From Pseudochrobactrum kiredjianiae (GTDB taxonomy: Bacteria; Pseudomonadota; Alphaproteobacteria; Rhizobiales; Rhizobiaceae): a stretch of 64,000 bases of DNA. The notes beneath the pieces were generated by a model that saw only the letters and a program-made list of their open reading frames with translations, searched no databases and was not told where the DNA came from. Within the stretch, counting starts at the first letter, position 1. Each line of letters begins with the position of its first letter. Below are positions 1 through 9,934 of the stretch, piece after piece. The stretch lies in assembly GCF_030362795.1 (NCBI RefSeq), contig NZ_JAUCBM010000001.1:1240001-1304000 (forward strand), written 5' to 3'. The translations under genes and the position numbers were made by a program.

Positions 1-885
1 CTGACACTGGATCCGCAATTTGAATCACATTTGCAAGGTGATGTGACAACACATTGTTTTGCATGGATTTTACGGCGCAAAGACGAAGAGGTTTTCGGCT
101 TTTGCGATCACGATAAATCATTGCCTGTTCATGGGATAAATTGCTTTCCGCAAAGCGGGATGAATGGCTCTGAAGCCGGAAGCCCGCTTGGCCTTTCTGT
201 TGACAGTTCCGAGATTGAAGGGGCGCTGACGAGTGATGCACTCAATGATGAAGATATTGAGCGCGGTCTATATGACGGCGCAACCGTTGAAACCTATCTG
301 GTAAACTGGATGCAGCCGCAGCAGGCGGTGCTTTTGCGCAGCAGTGTGATTGGCAAAATTACCCGTAGCGGGATGAAATTTATTGCCGAATTGAAAAGCA
401 GCACCGCATTACTGGATCGCGTTTTTGGGCGGCGTGCCAAGCGGGGCTGTGATGCAGAATTTGCAGACAGGCGCTGCGGTATCAATCCGGCTGACCCGCG
501 CTATGCAGGAGAGGGCGTTGTGGTGCGTGTGAACGGGCCGGATATGATCGTTTCGGGTTTAAGTGTTTTCGCTCCCCATTGGTTTGAGCGGGGTGAAGTG
601 CTGTGGTTGGGCGGCAAAAATCAAGGGAGCAGAAACAGTGTTGTCTCGCATCTCAAACAGGGGGAAGCGGCTAGTCTGATCTTGCAGGACTTGCCGGTCT
701 ATGACGTTCAGGCCGGAGATCATTTTCGTGTGCTGGCGGGCTGTGACAAGAGCTTTCAGCAATGCCGTGACCGTTTTGCCAATCAGGAGAATTTTCGCGG
801 CTTTCCGCATATTCCGGGTAATGATGCCGCCTATTCCTTTGCCGGTGGCGAGGGGAATTTTGATGGCGGAGTACTTGTGCCATGA
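1..885 (+). CDS. DUF2163 phage/GTA tail-tip protein (gp13-like), 5' end cut by the window
   Basis: The reading frame is open from base 1 to the TGA at 883-885 (294 codons visible). By alignment from memory with DUF2163 proteins of gene transfer agents, only a few N-terminal residues are missing. The N-terminal part has the family's typical 'FAWILRR...FGFCDHD' stretch (about residues 20-39), and the Cys-containing C-terminal half resembles the phage BR0599-type domain, including 'GCDKSFQQCRDRF' near residue 250. The family belongs to the tail-tip/baseplate module, where in the Rhodobacter GTA it precedes the peptidase gp14 and the megatron gp15; the same order is seen here. The ATGA overlap with the next gene at 882 shows translational coupling. 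A TTG at 31 is an internal codon, not the start. Function beyond the tail-tip role is inferred from context. Confidence 0.85.
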   Translation: MTLDPQFESHLQGDVTTHCFAWILRRKDEEVFGFCDHDKSLPVHGINCFPQSGMNGSEAGSPLGLSVDSSEIEGALTSDALNDEDIERGLYDGATVETYLVNWMQPQQAVLLRSSVIGKITRSGMKFIAELKSSTALLDRVFGRRAKRGCDAEFADRRCGINPADPRYAGEGVVVRVNGPDMIVSGLSVFAPHWFERGEVLWLGGKNQGSRNSVVSHLKQGEAASLILQDLPVYDVQAGDHFRVLAGCDKSFQQCRDRFANQENFRGFPHIPGNDAAYSFAGGEGNFDGGVLVP

Positions 886-1322
886 CGACAGTATCGGTCA
901 ATGACAGAGTGCTGGCCGTCGCGCAGAAATGGCTCGGTACGCCCTATCGGCACGGTGCCAGCCGCTTACAAGTGGGATGTGATTGTCTGGGGCTGATACG
1001 CGGCATCTGGCGTGAGCTTTATGATGAAGAGCCAGAGGATGCAGGGACTTATTCCCGCGACTGGGCGGAGCTTACCCAAGACGAGCCGCTGATCAATGCT
1101 GCACGGCGGCATATGTATTTAAAACCGCTTTCCAATATGCAGGCAGGTGATCTGTTGATTTTCCGCTGGCGGGACGGCGTGGCCGCCAAGCATTTAGGTA
1201 TCATGGCGCAGAATAACCGTTTCATCCATGCCTATGAGGGGCATAGCGTGACGCTCTCGGCGCTGGTTCCGCAATGGCGGCAACGGATAGCAGCGGTGTT
1301 TTCTTTTCCTGACAGTTTTTAG
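882..1322 (+). CDS. NlpC/P60-type peptidase of the GTA/phage tail (gp14-like)
   Basis: This 146-residue protein has the NlpC/P60 layout. The catalytic Cys lies in 'GCDCLGLIRGIW' (about residues 32-43) and is preceded by 'WLGTPYRHGAS', the usual lead-in to the active site. A His follows in 'KHLGIMA' (about residue 105). Enzymes of this family cut peptide cross-links in the cell wall, and in phage/GTA tails they help the tail tip cross peptidoglycan. The ATG at 882 overlaps the stop of the upstream DUF2163 gene (ATGA). Only 33 bases separate it from the baseplate gene that follows, so the three form one transcription unit. The length matches GTA gp14 homologues. Confidence 0.88.
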   Translation: MTTVSVNDRVLAVAQKWLGTPYRHGASRLQVGCDCLGLIRGIWRELYDEEPEDAGTYSRDWAELTQDEPLINAARRHMYLKPLSNMQAGDLLIFRWRDGVAAKHLGIMAQNNRFIHAYEGHSVTLSALVPQWRQRIAAVFSFPDSF

Positions 1323-1355
1323 AAACCTTCGGTTTGAAGACAGGTTATCTTTTTC

Positions 1356-3335
1356 ATGAGTACACTGGTTCTTCAGGCAGCAGGCGGTATGATCGGCGGG
1401 TTGTTTGGCCCCGTTGGCGCAGCCATTGGCAGTGCTATCGGCGCGATGGGCGGTTATATGATCGATACCGCTCTGATTAACTCAACGCGGCGTATTGAAG
1501 GCCCGCGTCTTGTCAGTACACGTCCGATGCAGGCGGAGGAAGGCGCTGCCTTGCCTGCCATTTATGGCACGATGCGTGTTGGCAGTACCTTGATCTGGGC
1601 AACCCGTTTTGAAGAGCAGAAAACCACCACCCGACAGGGTGGCAAGGGCGGCCCTAAGACGACGACCTATAGCTATTATGCCAATGCTGCTTTTGCCGTG
1701 GCGCAGGGTGAAATTTCCGGTATTCGCCGCATTTGGGCAGATGGAAACGAACTTGACCAGACGCAGGTTACAATCCGCGTTTATAAAGGTAGCGAAACAC
1801 AGTTACCCGATCCGTTGATTGAAGCGCGGCAGGGTTCTGGCAAGGCACCAGCTTATCGCGGCACGGCCTATGTGGTGTTTGAACGCTTGCCGATTGATAC
1901 CTATGGAAACCGTCTGCCTTTGCTGCAATTTGAAGTGATGCGCAGTGTCGGCAAGTTGTCGCAGGATATTCAGGCTGTAGCACTGATCCCCGGAGCAACG
2001 GAATTTGGTCTGGCACCGCAGACGGTGCGCGATGAACCACGCCCCGGTGAAACACGGGCGCTTAACCGCAATAATCTGCGTGCGCAAAGCGACTGGACGG
2101 CATCGCTGAATGAGTTGCAGGCACTGTGCCCTAATCTGAAAACAGTTGCTTTAATTGTGCCTTGGTTCGGCACGGATTTACGCGCCGGAGAATGCAGGAT
2201 TTTGCCCGGCGTGACAGCACGTGGCGCAAGAAAACCGAGTCATAACTGGCGGGTGAATAATACTGACCGCTCAGGTGCGCATCTGATTTCTGATAATGGC
2301 ACCGAGAAAGCCTATGGCGGTACGCCTGCTGATTTTTCTGTGATTGCTGCGATTAAAGATGCGCGACAACGCGGACTTAAAGTTACTTTATACCCCTTTA
2401 TCATGATGGATATACCTGCAGATAATCAATTGCCTGCCCTTGATGGACAGGGCTTTCAGCCTGTTTATCCGTGGCGGGGCAGAATAGGGTTAGCTGCGGG
2501 GGCAGATAAAACGCCGGAAGCCGGAACTCAGCTTGGGCGTTTTACCAATGGTGTCTGGGGCTATAAGCGTTTTATCCGCCATTATATTGATCTTGCCCGA
2601 AGTGCCGGTGGTGTGGATGCATTTTTGATCGGCTCTGAACTGCGTGGCCTTACGCAAATCCGCAATGAGCGCAATGAGTTTCCTTTTGTCGATCATTTAT
2701 CTGAATTGGCTGCAACTGCACGCACAATTCTGGGTGGGGACTGCAAGATCACCTATGGTGCCGATTGGTCAGAATATTTTGGGTATCACCCGCAAGATGG
2801 CAGCGGCGATGTCTATTTCCATCTTGATCCGCTTTGGGCAAATCCAGCGATCAATGCCATCGGGATTGATAATTATATGCCTCTGAGCGATTGGCGCGAT
2901 GGTGATGAGCGCAGTATTGATCCTGCTTTTCCACCCTCTGCTTACGATGAGGCGGCTTTGCAAAGCGCCATTGCAGGAGGTGAGGGGTATGACTGGTATT
3001 ATGCCTCAGATGAGGATAGGCGTGAGCGCAAACGCACGGAAATTACGGATGGTCTGGCAGGCAAACCGTGGGTGTTTCGCTATAAGGATTTGTACGCGTG
3101 GTGGCAAAATCGGCATTTCAACCGCATGAACGGGGCTGAGCAGGCGCAACCGACAGCATGGCAGCCGATGTCCAAGCCATTCTGGTTTACCGAGCTTGGC
3201 TGTGCAGCGGTTGATAAAGGGCCGAACCAGCCAAATGTGTTTCCTGATCCGAAATCATCGGAAAATGCCTCGCCTTATTTTTCTGACGGATCGTTTCTTA
3301 CGGGCGCATTTCTCTCACTGGCAAAAGACCGGTGA
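1356..3335 (+). pseudogene. GTA baseplate/host-specificity protein (gp15-like), N-terminal fragment ended by a frameshift
   Basis: A 659-residue frame beginning with a glycine-rich hydrophobic N-terminus and containing the GTA TIM-barrel-like domain. Recognisable blocks are 'GLKVTLYPFIMMD' (about residue 340), 'FLIGSELRGL' (about residue 425), 'ITYGADWSEYFGY' (about residue 465) and 'WFTELGCAAVDKG' (about residue 610). GTA gp15 homologues run on for roughly 1,200-1,300 residues. Here the frame leaves the conserved sequence after 'PYFSDG' (about 3290) and stops at a TGA at 3333-3335. The rest of the protein continues in another frame to 5130. A small deletion at about 3288-3295 would explain both the frame change and the apparent absence of some eight to nine family residues. 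The fragment could still give a truncated protein. A programmed shift is less likely because no slippery heptamer is visible at the junction. Confidence 0.75.
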
Positions 3336-5130
3336 GCATAATCCGGTTTCACCTGTCTATGGCGGGACAATGCTCGATCCCGAGCAGATATATGTCTGGG
3401 CATGGGATACACGGCCTTTTCCGGAATATCCGCTCAAAGCGGATGTCTGGGGGGACGCAGCCAATTGGGCAACAGGGCATTGGCTCAACGGACGTCTCAG
3501 CGGCGTTGCGCTGGATGATTTGTTTCTCGCCTTGCTAAAAGATTTTGGCTTGGAAGGGCTGGCCGATTGTCGGGGTGCTGAGGGCTATTTATCCGGTTAT
3601 ATTGCCGATAATCCGGCGAGTGGACGGGCATTGCTGGAGCCGCTGATGGATATATTCGGCGTGGTGGCTTTTGAGCAGGCCGATGAGCGGAAAAAGCTGG
3701 TTTTCCGTAGCTTGTCACAACGTCAGCAACCGCTTGTGCTGGAAGATTATGCACTGGAACGTGATGACCAGTGGCCGGTTCGCATATTGGAGGATGTGGA
3801 GGAACTGCCTGCCAGTGCCGAGATTTATTTCAGTGATCCGCTGCGGGATTATCAATCCGCCAGCGCATTGGCACAAAAATCCGGCTGGCAGCGGGCAGGG
3901 CATGAAAGCCTGTCCTTATCTGCCGCAATGGAAAGCGGACAGGCACAAAGTTTGGCTGAAAGCTGGCTGGAAAGAAAACGTGCAGAACGCCGCACAGTCA
4001 GTTTTTCTTTGCCGTGGACGCAAGCAGGTTTAACCATTGGTGACAGGGTTCGGGTGCCGGAACTGGCAGGCAATCGCGATTATGTTGTCGTGAGTCTTGA
4101 AGATGGTGCGGCGCGGCGTGCTAAAGCTGTGGCATTGGCGTCGGTATTGCGCCGGCCTGATCGTACGCGAATGCCGTCAATTCCTCAGTCTGAGGGAGGT
4201 GGTGCAGCGGGGCCGCCGCTCTTTCACATGCTTGATCTGCCAATGTGGCCCGGTATCGAAAATGAGCAAAATCAGTTCCGCATTGCCTGTTACGCAAAAC
4301 CTTGGCGTGAGGTCTCGCTTTATGTTTCACCGGAGATCAGCGGTTATCAGTTGCGAACAGTGATTCCCTTCGCAGCCGTTATGGGAGAGTTGATCTCTGA
4401 ACTTCAAGGATCAGACAGTGGTCGCTTTATGCATGAACAGAGTTTTGAGGTGCGGCTCTACCATGGTGAGTTGCATAGCGGATCACAGCTGCAAATCCTC
4501 AATGCGGCCAATACTGCTTTGGTGCAAACGGTAACCGGCAGTTGGGAAATGCTGCAATTCATGCATGCAGAAGAAATTGCAACAGGCCACTGGCGGTTAA
4601 AAACCTTGTTGCGGGGACAGGTAGGCACTGAAACGGAAGCGCAGATTATAAAGCAGGCTGGTGCTCCATTTATTTTACTGGATGATCGTGTTGTGCCTGC
4701 CGGTCTGCAACAGTCGGAAAACGGGTTGCTGCTGAACTGGCGTGCCGGTCTTGCTGGCCGTGATTTTACGGATGAATATTATGCCACCCAATCGCTGGCA
4801 GGCGCTATGCGCGCCTTGAGGCCGCTCAGTCCGGTGCATTTGCGCTGTAAACGTCAGACAAATGGTGATCTGGCTTTTCAATGGATTCGTCGCGGGCGTC
4901 TTGATGCGGATAGCTGGATGGGCGAAGATATTCCGCTGGGTGAGATTGCTGAAAAATATCAGGTGCAGCTGTGGAACGGTGAGACAGTTCTGCATTCAAC
5001 AGTGGTAACGGAACCATGCTTTTTATATTCTGGATCCGTGCCTGATGGTGCATATCTGCGGTTCGAAGTGGCGCAGATCAGTCAGGCGTGTGGCGCAGGC
5101 GATGTTAGCTCACTCAGATTGCTTGGCTGA
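3292..5130 (+). pseudogene. GTA baseplate/host-specificity protein (gp15-like), C-terminal fragment in a shifted frame
   Basis: This continues the upstream fragment in a different frame. Family-like sequence resumes at about 3292 with 'RFLRAHFSHWQ' and then 'NPVSPVYGGTMLDPEQIYVW', the junction between the TIM-barrel domain and the phage-tail domain in gp15 proteins. About 610 codons follow, ending at TGA 5128-5130. No credible start codon or ribosome-binding site lies near the resumption point; the frame stays open back to a TTG at 3196, but that part is out-of-frame overlap with the first fragment. The two pieces together match one full-length protein, so this is best read as one broken gene. 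If so, a GTA or prophage using it would lack a normal baseplate. Confidence 0.72.
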
Positions 5131-5299
5131 AAAGGGTATGATTGCTAAAGTTGTATGGATTCGGCAGCTTTGCCGCAGTCTGAGAGACTTTCGTTTTATA
5201 AAAACTAATGTTAACGAAAGAAAAATAGTTAAATATTGTTGGACTGATACACAAAATTGTTCATTCAACATTCAGATTAAAAGCGTTAAAGTGAGCGTT

Positions 5300-5653
5300 A
5301 TGATGACACAGAAACCAGTTCGCACATTTTTCGCTGCTTCTGCACTGCTTGCCGGTATGACCGCAGCAGTTTTGACAAGCATTGTTCCATCTGCGGGCGC
5401 CGCAGGTCTGCAACGGCATAGTTCTGCCGTTTCGCAACAGGCGCAACCCGCTCAGTCTCAGCCGCGCGTGCTGCGCGTAGCCGGTGATTGTGCTGCTATC
5501 GGGCAGCAGGTTGCGGCACAGCAGGGCGGTACATTAACGAAAGCAACTGCCGCTGTTCAGAACGGCGCTCCGGTTTGTATCGTGGTTGTGCTGGTTCCTG
5601 GTCGTGATGGTGAACGTCCTCGCCGTGTGGAAGTTGCCGTACCGGCAAAATAA
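5300..5653 (+). CDS. Small exported protein in the FeuN position
   Basis: Starting at ATG 5300 (a second ATG follows at 5303), the protein is 117 residues. It has a clear signal peptide: 'KPVR', then a hydrophobic Ala/Leu/Val core, ending near 'SAGAAG' at about residue 35. The mature part contains two Cys ('GDCAAIG' and 'APVCIVVV') and ends in a basic, PepSY-like 'PGRDGERPRRVEVAVPAK'. The frame is open further upstream, but that part has no coding character. In Sinorhizobium meliloti a small periplasmic protein, FeuN, encoded just before feuPQ inhibits signalling by the kinase FeuQ. Position, export signal and small size agree here, although this protein is longer and a repeat element lies between it and feuP. 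A FeuN-like role is inference. Confidence 0.7.
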   Translation: MMTQKPVRTFFAASALLAGMTAAVLTSIVPSAGAAGLQRHSSAVSQQAQPAQSQPRVLRVAGDCAAIGQQVAAQQGGTLTKATAAVQNGAPVCIVVVLVPGRDGERPRRVEVAVPAK

Positions 5654-5670
5654 AACCGGTTTTCCTTTAC

Positions 5671-5773
5671 AGCATAATTCTTTAAATTTGAATCAGTTTA
5701 AGTTAAAATTATGCTGTAAATATAAAGTGTTAGAGCGGCCTTTGTGCGCCAAAGTGGGCGCACGGCGCTCTAA
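5671..5773. repeat. Dispersed palindromic repeat, family A, copy 1
   Basis: A two-part element. The first is an AT-rich inverted repeat whose outer arms are AGCATAATT and AATTATGCT. The second is a hairpin with arms beginning TTAGAGCG and ending GCTCTAA, with inner 'GTGCGCC...GGGCGCAC'. Similar copies lie at 33990-34095 and 47404-47509 (both in the opposite order), and one is cut by the window end at 63966. It fills most of the gap between the exported protein and feuP. It looks like a non-autonomous REP/MITE-like element of the kind common in Rhizobiales. Confidence 0.85.
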
Positions 5774-5887
5774 TTTGGAATAATCCGCGCGTTTGCTCCT
5801 TTTGGCGATGTGTTATAAAAATAAGTGTTGCCTCTCAGTCTGGCAACACTTTGTGCTGTCATCCCGAAATACTGAAAAGGTTTGCTG

Positions 5888-6568
5888 ATGAGAATTCTGA
5901 TCGTTGAAGATGATAAGGATCTTAACCGTCAGCTTGCTGAAGCTCTCCGTGATGCCGATTATGTTGTTGATTGCGCCTTTGATGGTGAAGAAGGTCATTT
6001 TCTCGGTGATACCGAACCTTATGATGCGGTCATTCTGGATATTGGTCTGCCACAGATGGATGGTATCAGTGTTGTAGAGCGCTGGCGCCGTGAAGGCCGG
6101 ATCATGCCGGTCCTTATGCTGACAGCGCGCGATCGCTGGAGCGACAAGGTTGCCGGTATTGATGCCGGAGCCGATGATTATGTGGCCAAGCCGTTTCATA
6201 TTGAAGAAGTGCTGGCACGTTTGCGCGCTCTAATCCGCCGTGCTGCGGGACATGCCTCTTCTGAGATTAGCAGCGGAAAGCTGGTTCTGGATACCAAAGC
6301 TTCCAAAGCGACCATTGACGGTACGGCGCTAAAGCTGACCTCCCATGAGTTCCGGCTTTTATCTTATCTCATGCATCATATGGATGAGGTTATTTCCCGC
6401 ACAGAGCTGGTTGAGCATTTATACGATCAGGATTTTGATCGTGATTCCAATACGATTGAAGTTTTTGTTGGTCGTCTGCGCAAAAAAATGGGCGTTGATA
6501 TAATCGAGACCGTACGTGGTATGGGCTATCGCATCCGCTCCGATAATAATGATGGTAGCAAAGATTAA
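5888..6568 (+). CDS. feuP: OmpR-family response regulator FeuP
   Basis: This 226-residue regulator has an N-terminal receiver domain: acidic pair 'VEDD' at residues 6-9, phospho-acceptor Asp in 'AVILDIGLPQMDG' near residue 51, and Lys in 'DDYVAKPFH' near residue 101. A C-terminal winged helix follows (about residues 128-220), with 'LTSHEFRLLSYLMHH' and 'SNTIEVFVGRLRKKMG'. The sequence is very close to what I recall of rhizobial FeuP, which with FeuQ controls cyclic beta-glucan export and osmoadaptation (first linked to iron uptake). The start is ATG 5888, with AAAAGG eight bases upstream; a TTG at 5882 is rejected. The gene runs into the kinase gene without a gap. PhoP is a possible alternative name for the subfamily. 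Confidence 0.88.
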   Translation: MRILIVEDDKDLNRQLAEALRDADYVVDCAFDGEEGHFLGDTEPYDAVILDIGLPQMDGISVVERWRREGRIMPVLMLTARDRWSDKVAGIDAGADDYVAKPFHIEEVLARLRALIRRAAGHASSEISSGKLVLDTKASKATIDGTALKLTSHEFRLLSYLMHHMDEVISRTELVEHLYDQDFDRDSNTIEVFVGRLRKKMGVDIIETVRGMGYRIRSDNNDGSKD

Positions 6569-6569
6569 G

Positions 6570-7985
6570 ATGCAGTTGTTTTCCGGGAAAGTCTTTGCTC
6601 TCGGTATGCGCTCACTGGCATTGCGTGTGGTCACGCTGTCGACATTCTGGGTGATTATCGCCCTTGTTGTTGTTGCCACGCTGATTCAGTCTCTTTATCG
6701 GGATGCCGCAGAGCGTAGTTTTCAGCGTCTCTTATCCGCCCATCTTTATAGTCTTGTCGGTGCTGTTGGATTGACACCAGAGGGCGCGTTACACGGACGG
6801 CCTGAGCTCGGTGAAATACGGTATGCGAGCGCAGGGTCAGGCTGGTATTGGTCGGTTGATCCGGTATCATCCAATGTGCAGGGGCACTTAGGCTCGGTCT
6901 CACTTGGCGCAAAACAAATCCCTGTAAAATCCGTTGCTGAAGAACCCTTCGATCAGTCGTTTATGCGTAGTTATGCCGTGGAAACCAATGATGGTGAAGA
7001 ACTGTCAGTGGTTGAAACGGAAGTTGTGCTTGATAGCTCCGATAAAATTGCGCGCTTTCGGGTGATGGGAAACCTCAATGAGGTGAACGAGGAAATCAGT
7101 GAATTTCGTAACACCCTTTATATTTATCTGGGATTGTTTGGCCTCGGTAGTATTCTGATTAATGCGGCGATTATTTTGTTTGGTTTGCGGCCACTGGATC
7201 ATGTGCGGCGCACCTTAGCAGACATTCGCGAGGGACGAAGCAATCGCGTGGATACAGATCTGCCTCTTGAAATTGCCCCTCTGGCTCAGGAGATGAATGC
7301 GCTGATTGAAAATAATCATCGTATTATAGAGCGCTCGCGGACGCAGGTCGGTAATCTTGCCCATTCGTTGAAAACGCCGCTTTCCGTTTTAATGAACGAG
7401 GGGCGGAACATTGGTGGACGGCAAGGGCAATTGGTCAGCGAGCAGAGTGATGCAATGCAGGTGCAAATCCAGCATTATTTGCAACGTGCACGCGTAGCTG
7501 CGCAACGGGATAGCGTTGTGTTCCGCGCGCCGGTAACACCGATACTGGAGCGGATGATTCGGGTTACTGCCAAGCTTAATCCGCATCTGAAGTTTACATT
7601 CTCTAACCATTTGCCCGATGTGATCTTTGCCGGAGAGAAAGAAGATCTCGAAGAGGTTATCGGCAATATTATGGAAAATGCCGCTAAATGGGGGCGATCG
7701 AAAATTCATCTGACATTACGTGCAGTACAAAAACCGGATGTTACAGAAAGCAATAATAGTGCTTTTGAAATTCTGATCGAGGATGATGGAGCAGGTTTAC
7801 CTTTTGAAAAAATGGCGGAAGCATTGAAGCGCGGAAAACGTATTGATGAAAGCAAGCCCGGTACGGGGCTGGGGCTGGCAATCGTGCAGGATACAGTTCG
7901 GGAATATGGCGGGCATCTTGGACTGGCACAGGCTTCTCTCGGTGGGTTGGCAGTACAGATTACTTTACCTGCAGTTATGAGCTGA
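6570..7985 (+). CDS. feuQ: Sensor histidine kinase FeuQ
   Basis: A two-transmembrane sensor kinase of about 471 residues. The first membrane segment is near residues 20-40 ('WVIIALVVVATLI') and the second near 185-205 ('LGLFGLGSILINAAII'), with a periplasmic sensor region between them and a HAMP-like linker. The H-box is 'NLAHSLKTPLSVL' near residue 270, followed by an N-box ('IMENAAKWG'), G1 ('EDDGAGLP') and G2 ('GTGLGLAIV'). It phosphorylates FeuP and sits directly behind it. I placed the start at ATG 6570, two bases after the feuP stop. ATG 6549/6552 would overlap feuP, and ATG 6606 would match rhizobial homologues that begin 'MRSLA'. None has a strong ribosome-binding site, so the start is uncertain. 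Confidence 0.85.
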   Translation: MQLFSGKVFALGMRSLALRVVTLSTFWVIIALVVVATLIQSLYRDAAERSFQRLLSAHLYSLVGAVGLTPEGALHGRPELGEIRYASAGSGWYWSVDPVSSNVQGHLGSVSLGAKQIPVKSVAEEPFDQSFMRSYAVETNDGEELSVVETEVVLDSSDKIARFRVMGNLNEVNEEISEFRNTLYIYLGLFGLGSILINAAIILFGLRPLDHVRRTLADIREGRSNRVDTDLPLEIAPLAQEMNALIENNHRIIERSRTQVGNLAHSLKTPLSVLMNEGRNIGGRQGQLVSEQSDAMQVQIQHYLQRARVAAQRDSVVFRAPVTPILERMIRVTAKLNPHLKFTFSNHLPDVIFAGEKEDLEEVIGNIMENAAKWGRSKIHLTLRAVQKPDVTESNNSAFEILIEDDGAGLPFEKMAEALKRGKRIDESKPGTGLGLAIVQDTVREYGGHLGLAQASLGGLAVQITLPAVMS

Positions 7986-8142
7986 CCTTTGCTTTTAACC
8001 GATTTCAGGTGTAAATACGTGGTTTGAGAAACGTGTGTTTCTGATTTTGTTTTGTTTTGAGATGTCAATCGAATGATTGCAGGGCAGATGGCGGTGGTCA
8101 TATTGCTGTGTAAAGTGTTGCTGACAGGATGTTGAGTTGCTC

Positions 8143-8592
8143 ATGAAGTCGTCTTCCGGAAGTGCATTGCGTAAAATCATTTTCATTTTGCCGCTGTTGT
8201 CTCTTACAGCCTGTTCTTCTTTGAACGCGACTAAAACAACCGCCGCAACAACCGGAAATGTTTTTGCGCGTGGTTTTGTCAGCAATGCCGTGCTCGCCCC
8301 GATGGGTAATGGTATTCTGGGGGCAGCGGCTACGCAGCTTGCCGCTACTGACCGCAGATCTGCCATTGAGGCGGAATATAAAGCACTGGAATATGCGCCG
8401 AAAGGTGAGGCCGTGGCATGGAAAGGCCGCTCCGGCCGGACTTCCGGTGAAGTGACTGCGGCCCAGCCATATCAGGTTGGTTCGCAGAATTGCAGGCAAT
8501 ATAATCATAGTTTTACTGTGGATGGTGCGCCGCAAATGGTGCGCGGTACAGCCTGCCGGAATGATGATGGTAGCTGGACACCACTAACCTGA
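8143..8592 (+). CDS. Outer-membrane lipoprotein, RT0821/Lpp0805 surface-antigen-like
   Basis: The 149-residue protein begins with a lipoprotein signal: basic N-terminus, hydrophobic 'IIFILPLLSL', then lipobox 'LTAC' with the lipidated Cys at about residue 26. An Ala/Gly-rich segment follows ('NAVLAPMGNGILGAAATQLA'), then 'RRSAIEAEYKALEYAP'. The C-terminal half ('QPYQVGSQNCRQYNHSF...ARGTACRNDDGSW'-type pattern) is typical of the RT0821/Lpp0805 surface protein family of alphaproteobacteria. The start is ATG 8143; an in-frame TTG at 8137 is less likely. It stands alone between feuQ and ccmI, in the same direction. The molecular role of the family is not established. Confidence 0.8.
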   Translation: MKSSSGSALRKIIFILPLLSLTACSSLNATKTTAATTGNVFARGFVSNAVLAPMGNGILGAAATQLAATDRRSAIEAEYKALEYAPKGEAVAWKGRSGRTSGEVTAAQPYQVGSQNCRQYNHSFTVDGAPQMVRGTACRNDDGSWTPLT

Positions 8593-8734
8593 TTTGCGCC
8601 ATTGAACTCAACGGTTCACGCATTTTCTGTTTTTGCTCTGAAGAGTCGGAAGGCTTTGCGGCCAAATGACCTACACACCAATAATTTAGCTGCAAACAGT
8701 TGGTTTTGTTGTGCAGGTAGATTAAGTCTCCGTC

Positions 8735-9934
8735 ATGGATTTCTGGCTTGTTTCTGCACTTTTAACTTTCGTTGCAATTCTTATCGTCATGCTGCCTCTG
8801 ACGCGAAAAGAAGTCGTGTCAGCTGCTCAGGGCGAGGAGGATCGCTCGGTCTATATTCAGCAATTAAAAGAGATTGATTCCGATCTGGCACGGGGACTGC
8901 TGGATGAGCAGTCGGCTGCGCAGGCGAGGCTTGAGATCTCTCGGCGTATTCTGAAAAATGATCGCCGGATGACAGATGCAGCCAGCAATGACAATGCAAA
9001 TTCCAATGATGCAGAAAAGAAGTATCTGTTCAGCGCAGGTGCGCGTTGGGTGACAATTCTTGTGTTGTTGTTTATTCCGATTGTTAGCTGGGGCGTATAT
9101 GCGACGATCGGTACGCCGGATCTGCCTTCTCAGCCACTGGTTGATCGTAAAGGCAACACGATTCAGGACAAGAGCGCAGTTGAGCTGATCGCACAGGCTG
9201 AGGCGCATCTGGCGAATGCACCGGATGACGGTCGTGGCTGGGCTATTCTTGCACCGATTTATATGCGTTTGGGTCGTGTAGATGATGCTATTAATGCATA
9301 TCGTAAAGCGCTCGAACTGCTCGGCAAGGATGTTGATCGTCTGATCGGTCTTGGTGAGGCTCTGACAATCAAAGCTAATGGTCAAATCACGCCGGAAGCG
9401 CTTGCTCTCTTTGAAGAAGCCGGCACAGTTGCACCAGCCGATGTACGTCCGCCTTTGATGAAAGCGCGGGCTCTGTTGCAGGCAGGCAAACGTGATGATG
9501 CGATTGACGTCTTGCAGATCATTCTGAATACCTCGCCGGAAGATGCGCTGTGGCGTGCAGATATTGAGCAGACAATCGCTAATCTGAAGGCTGGTAAAGG
9601 GCCGACTGCACCACCGGCTCAGAGCAGTCGTCCGGCAGAGCAGCCACGCGGACCAACAGCGGAAGATGTTGAAGCCGCGGCTTCACTGGACGAGCAGGGT
9701 CGTAAAGATATGATCCGTTCTATGGTTGATGGGCTTGCTGAAAGATTACGGGAAAATCCGACAGATGTAGAAGGTTGGGAGCGTCTGCTACGTGCTTATG
9801 TCGTTCTGGGGGAGCAGGACAAAGTGAACGAGGCATTGCGTAATGCAGCCAATGCCTTGCCGGAAAATGATATGCGCCGCCTCACTGATACTGCAACTCA
9901 GCTGGGCATTGATGCGACAGGAGTTCTGAAATGA
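8735..9934 (+). CDS. ccmI: Cytochrome c maturation protein CcmI (CycH)
   Basis: A 399-residue protein with a membrane helix at the very N-terminus (residues 4-22) and a second at about residues 105-125 ('[18 protein letters not shown]'). TPR-like repeats follow in the periplasmic part ('[26 protein letters not shown]' region, and '[25 protein letters not shown]' region). This is the CcmI/CycH plan: a membrane module plus a TPR domain that captures apocytochrome c and presents it to the CcmF-CcmH heme ligation complex. Its stop overlaps the ccmE start (ATGA at 9931), and ccmF and ccmH follow, the usual rhizobial cycHJKL order. The Ala/Pro-rich linker near residues 290-310 separates the TPR blocks. 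Confidence 0.93.
   Translation: MDFWLVSALLTFVAILIVMLPLTRKEVVSAAQGEEDRSVYIQQLKEIDSDLARGLLDEQSAAQARLEISRRILKNDRRMTDAASNDNANSNDAEKKYLFSAGARWVTILVLLFIPIVSWGVYATIGTPDLPSQPLVDRKGNTIQDKSAVELIAQAEAHLANAPDDGRGWAILAPIYMRLGRVDDAINAYRKALELLGKDVDRLIGLGEALTIKANGQITPEALALFEEAGTVAPADVRPPLMKARALLQAGKRDDAIDVLQIILNTSPEDALWRADIEQTIANLKAGKGPTAPPAQSSRPAEQPRGPTAEDVEAAASLDEQGRKDMIRSMVDGLAERLRENPTDVEGWERLLRAYVVLGEQDKVNEALRNAANALPENDMRRLTDTATQLGIDATGVLK

Noticed and set aside
3270-3335. Programmed ribosomal frameshift in the gp15-like gene
   Set aside because: No slippery heptamer is apparent at the junction, and family residues seem to be missing, which fits a deletion better.
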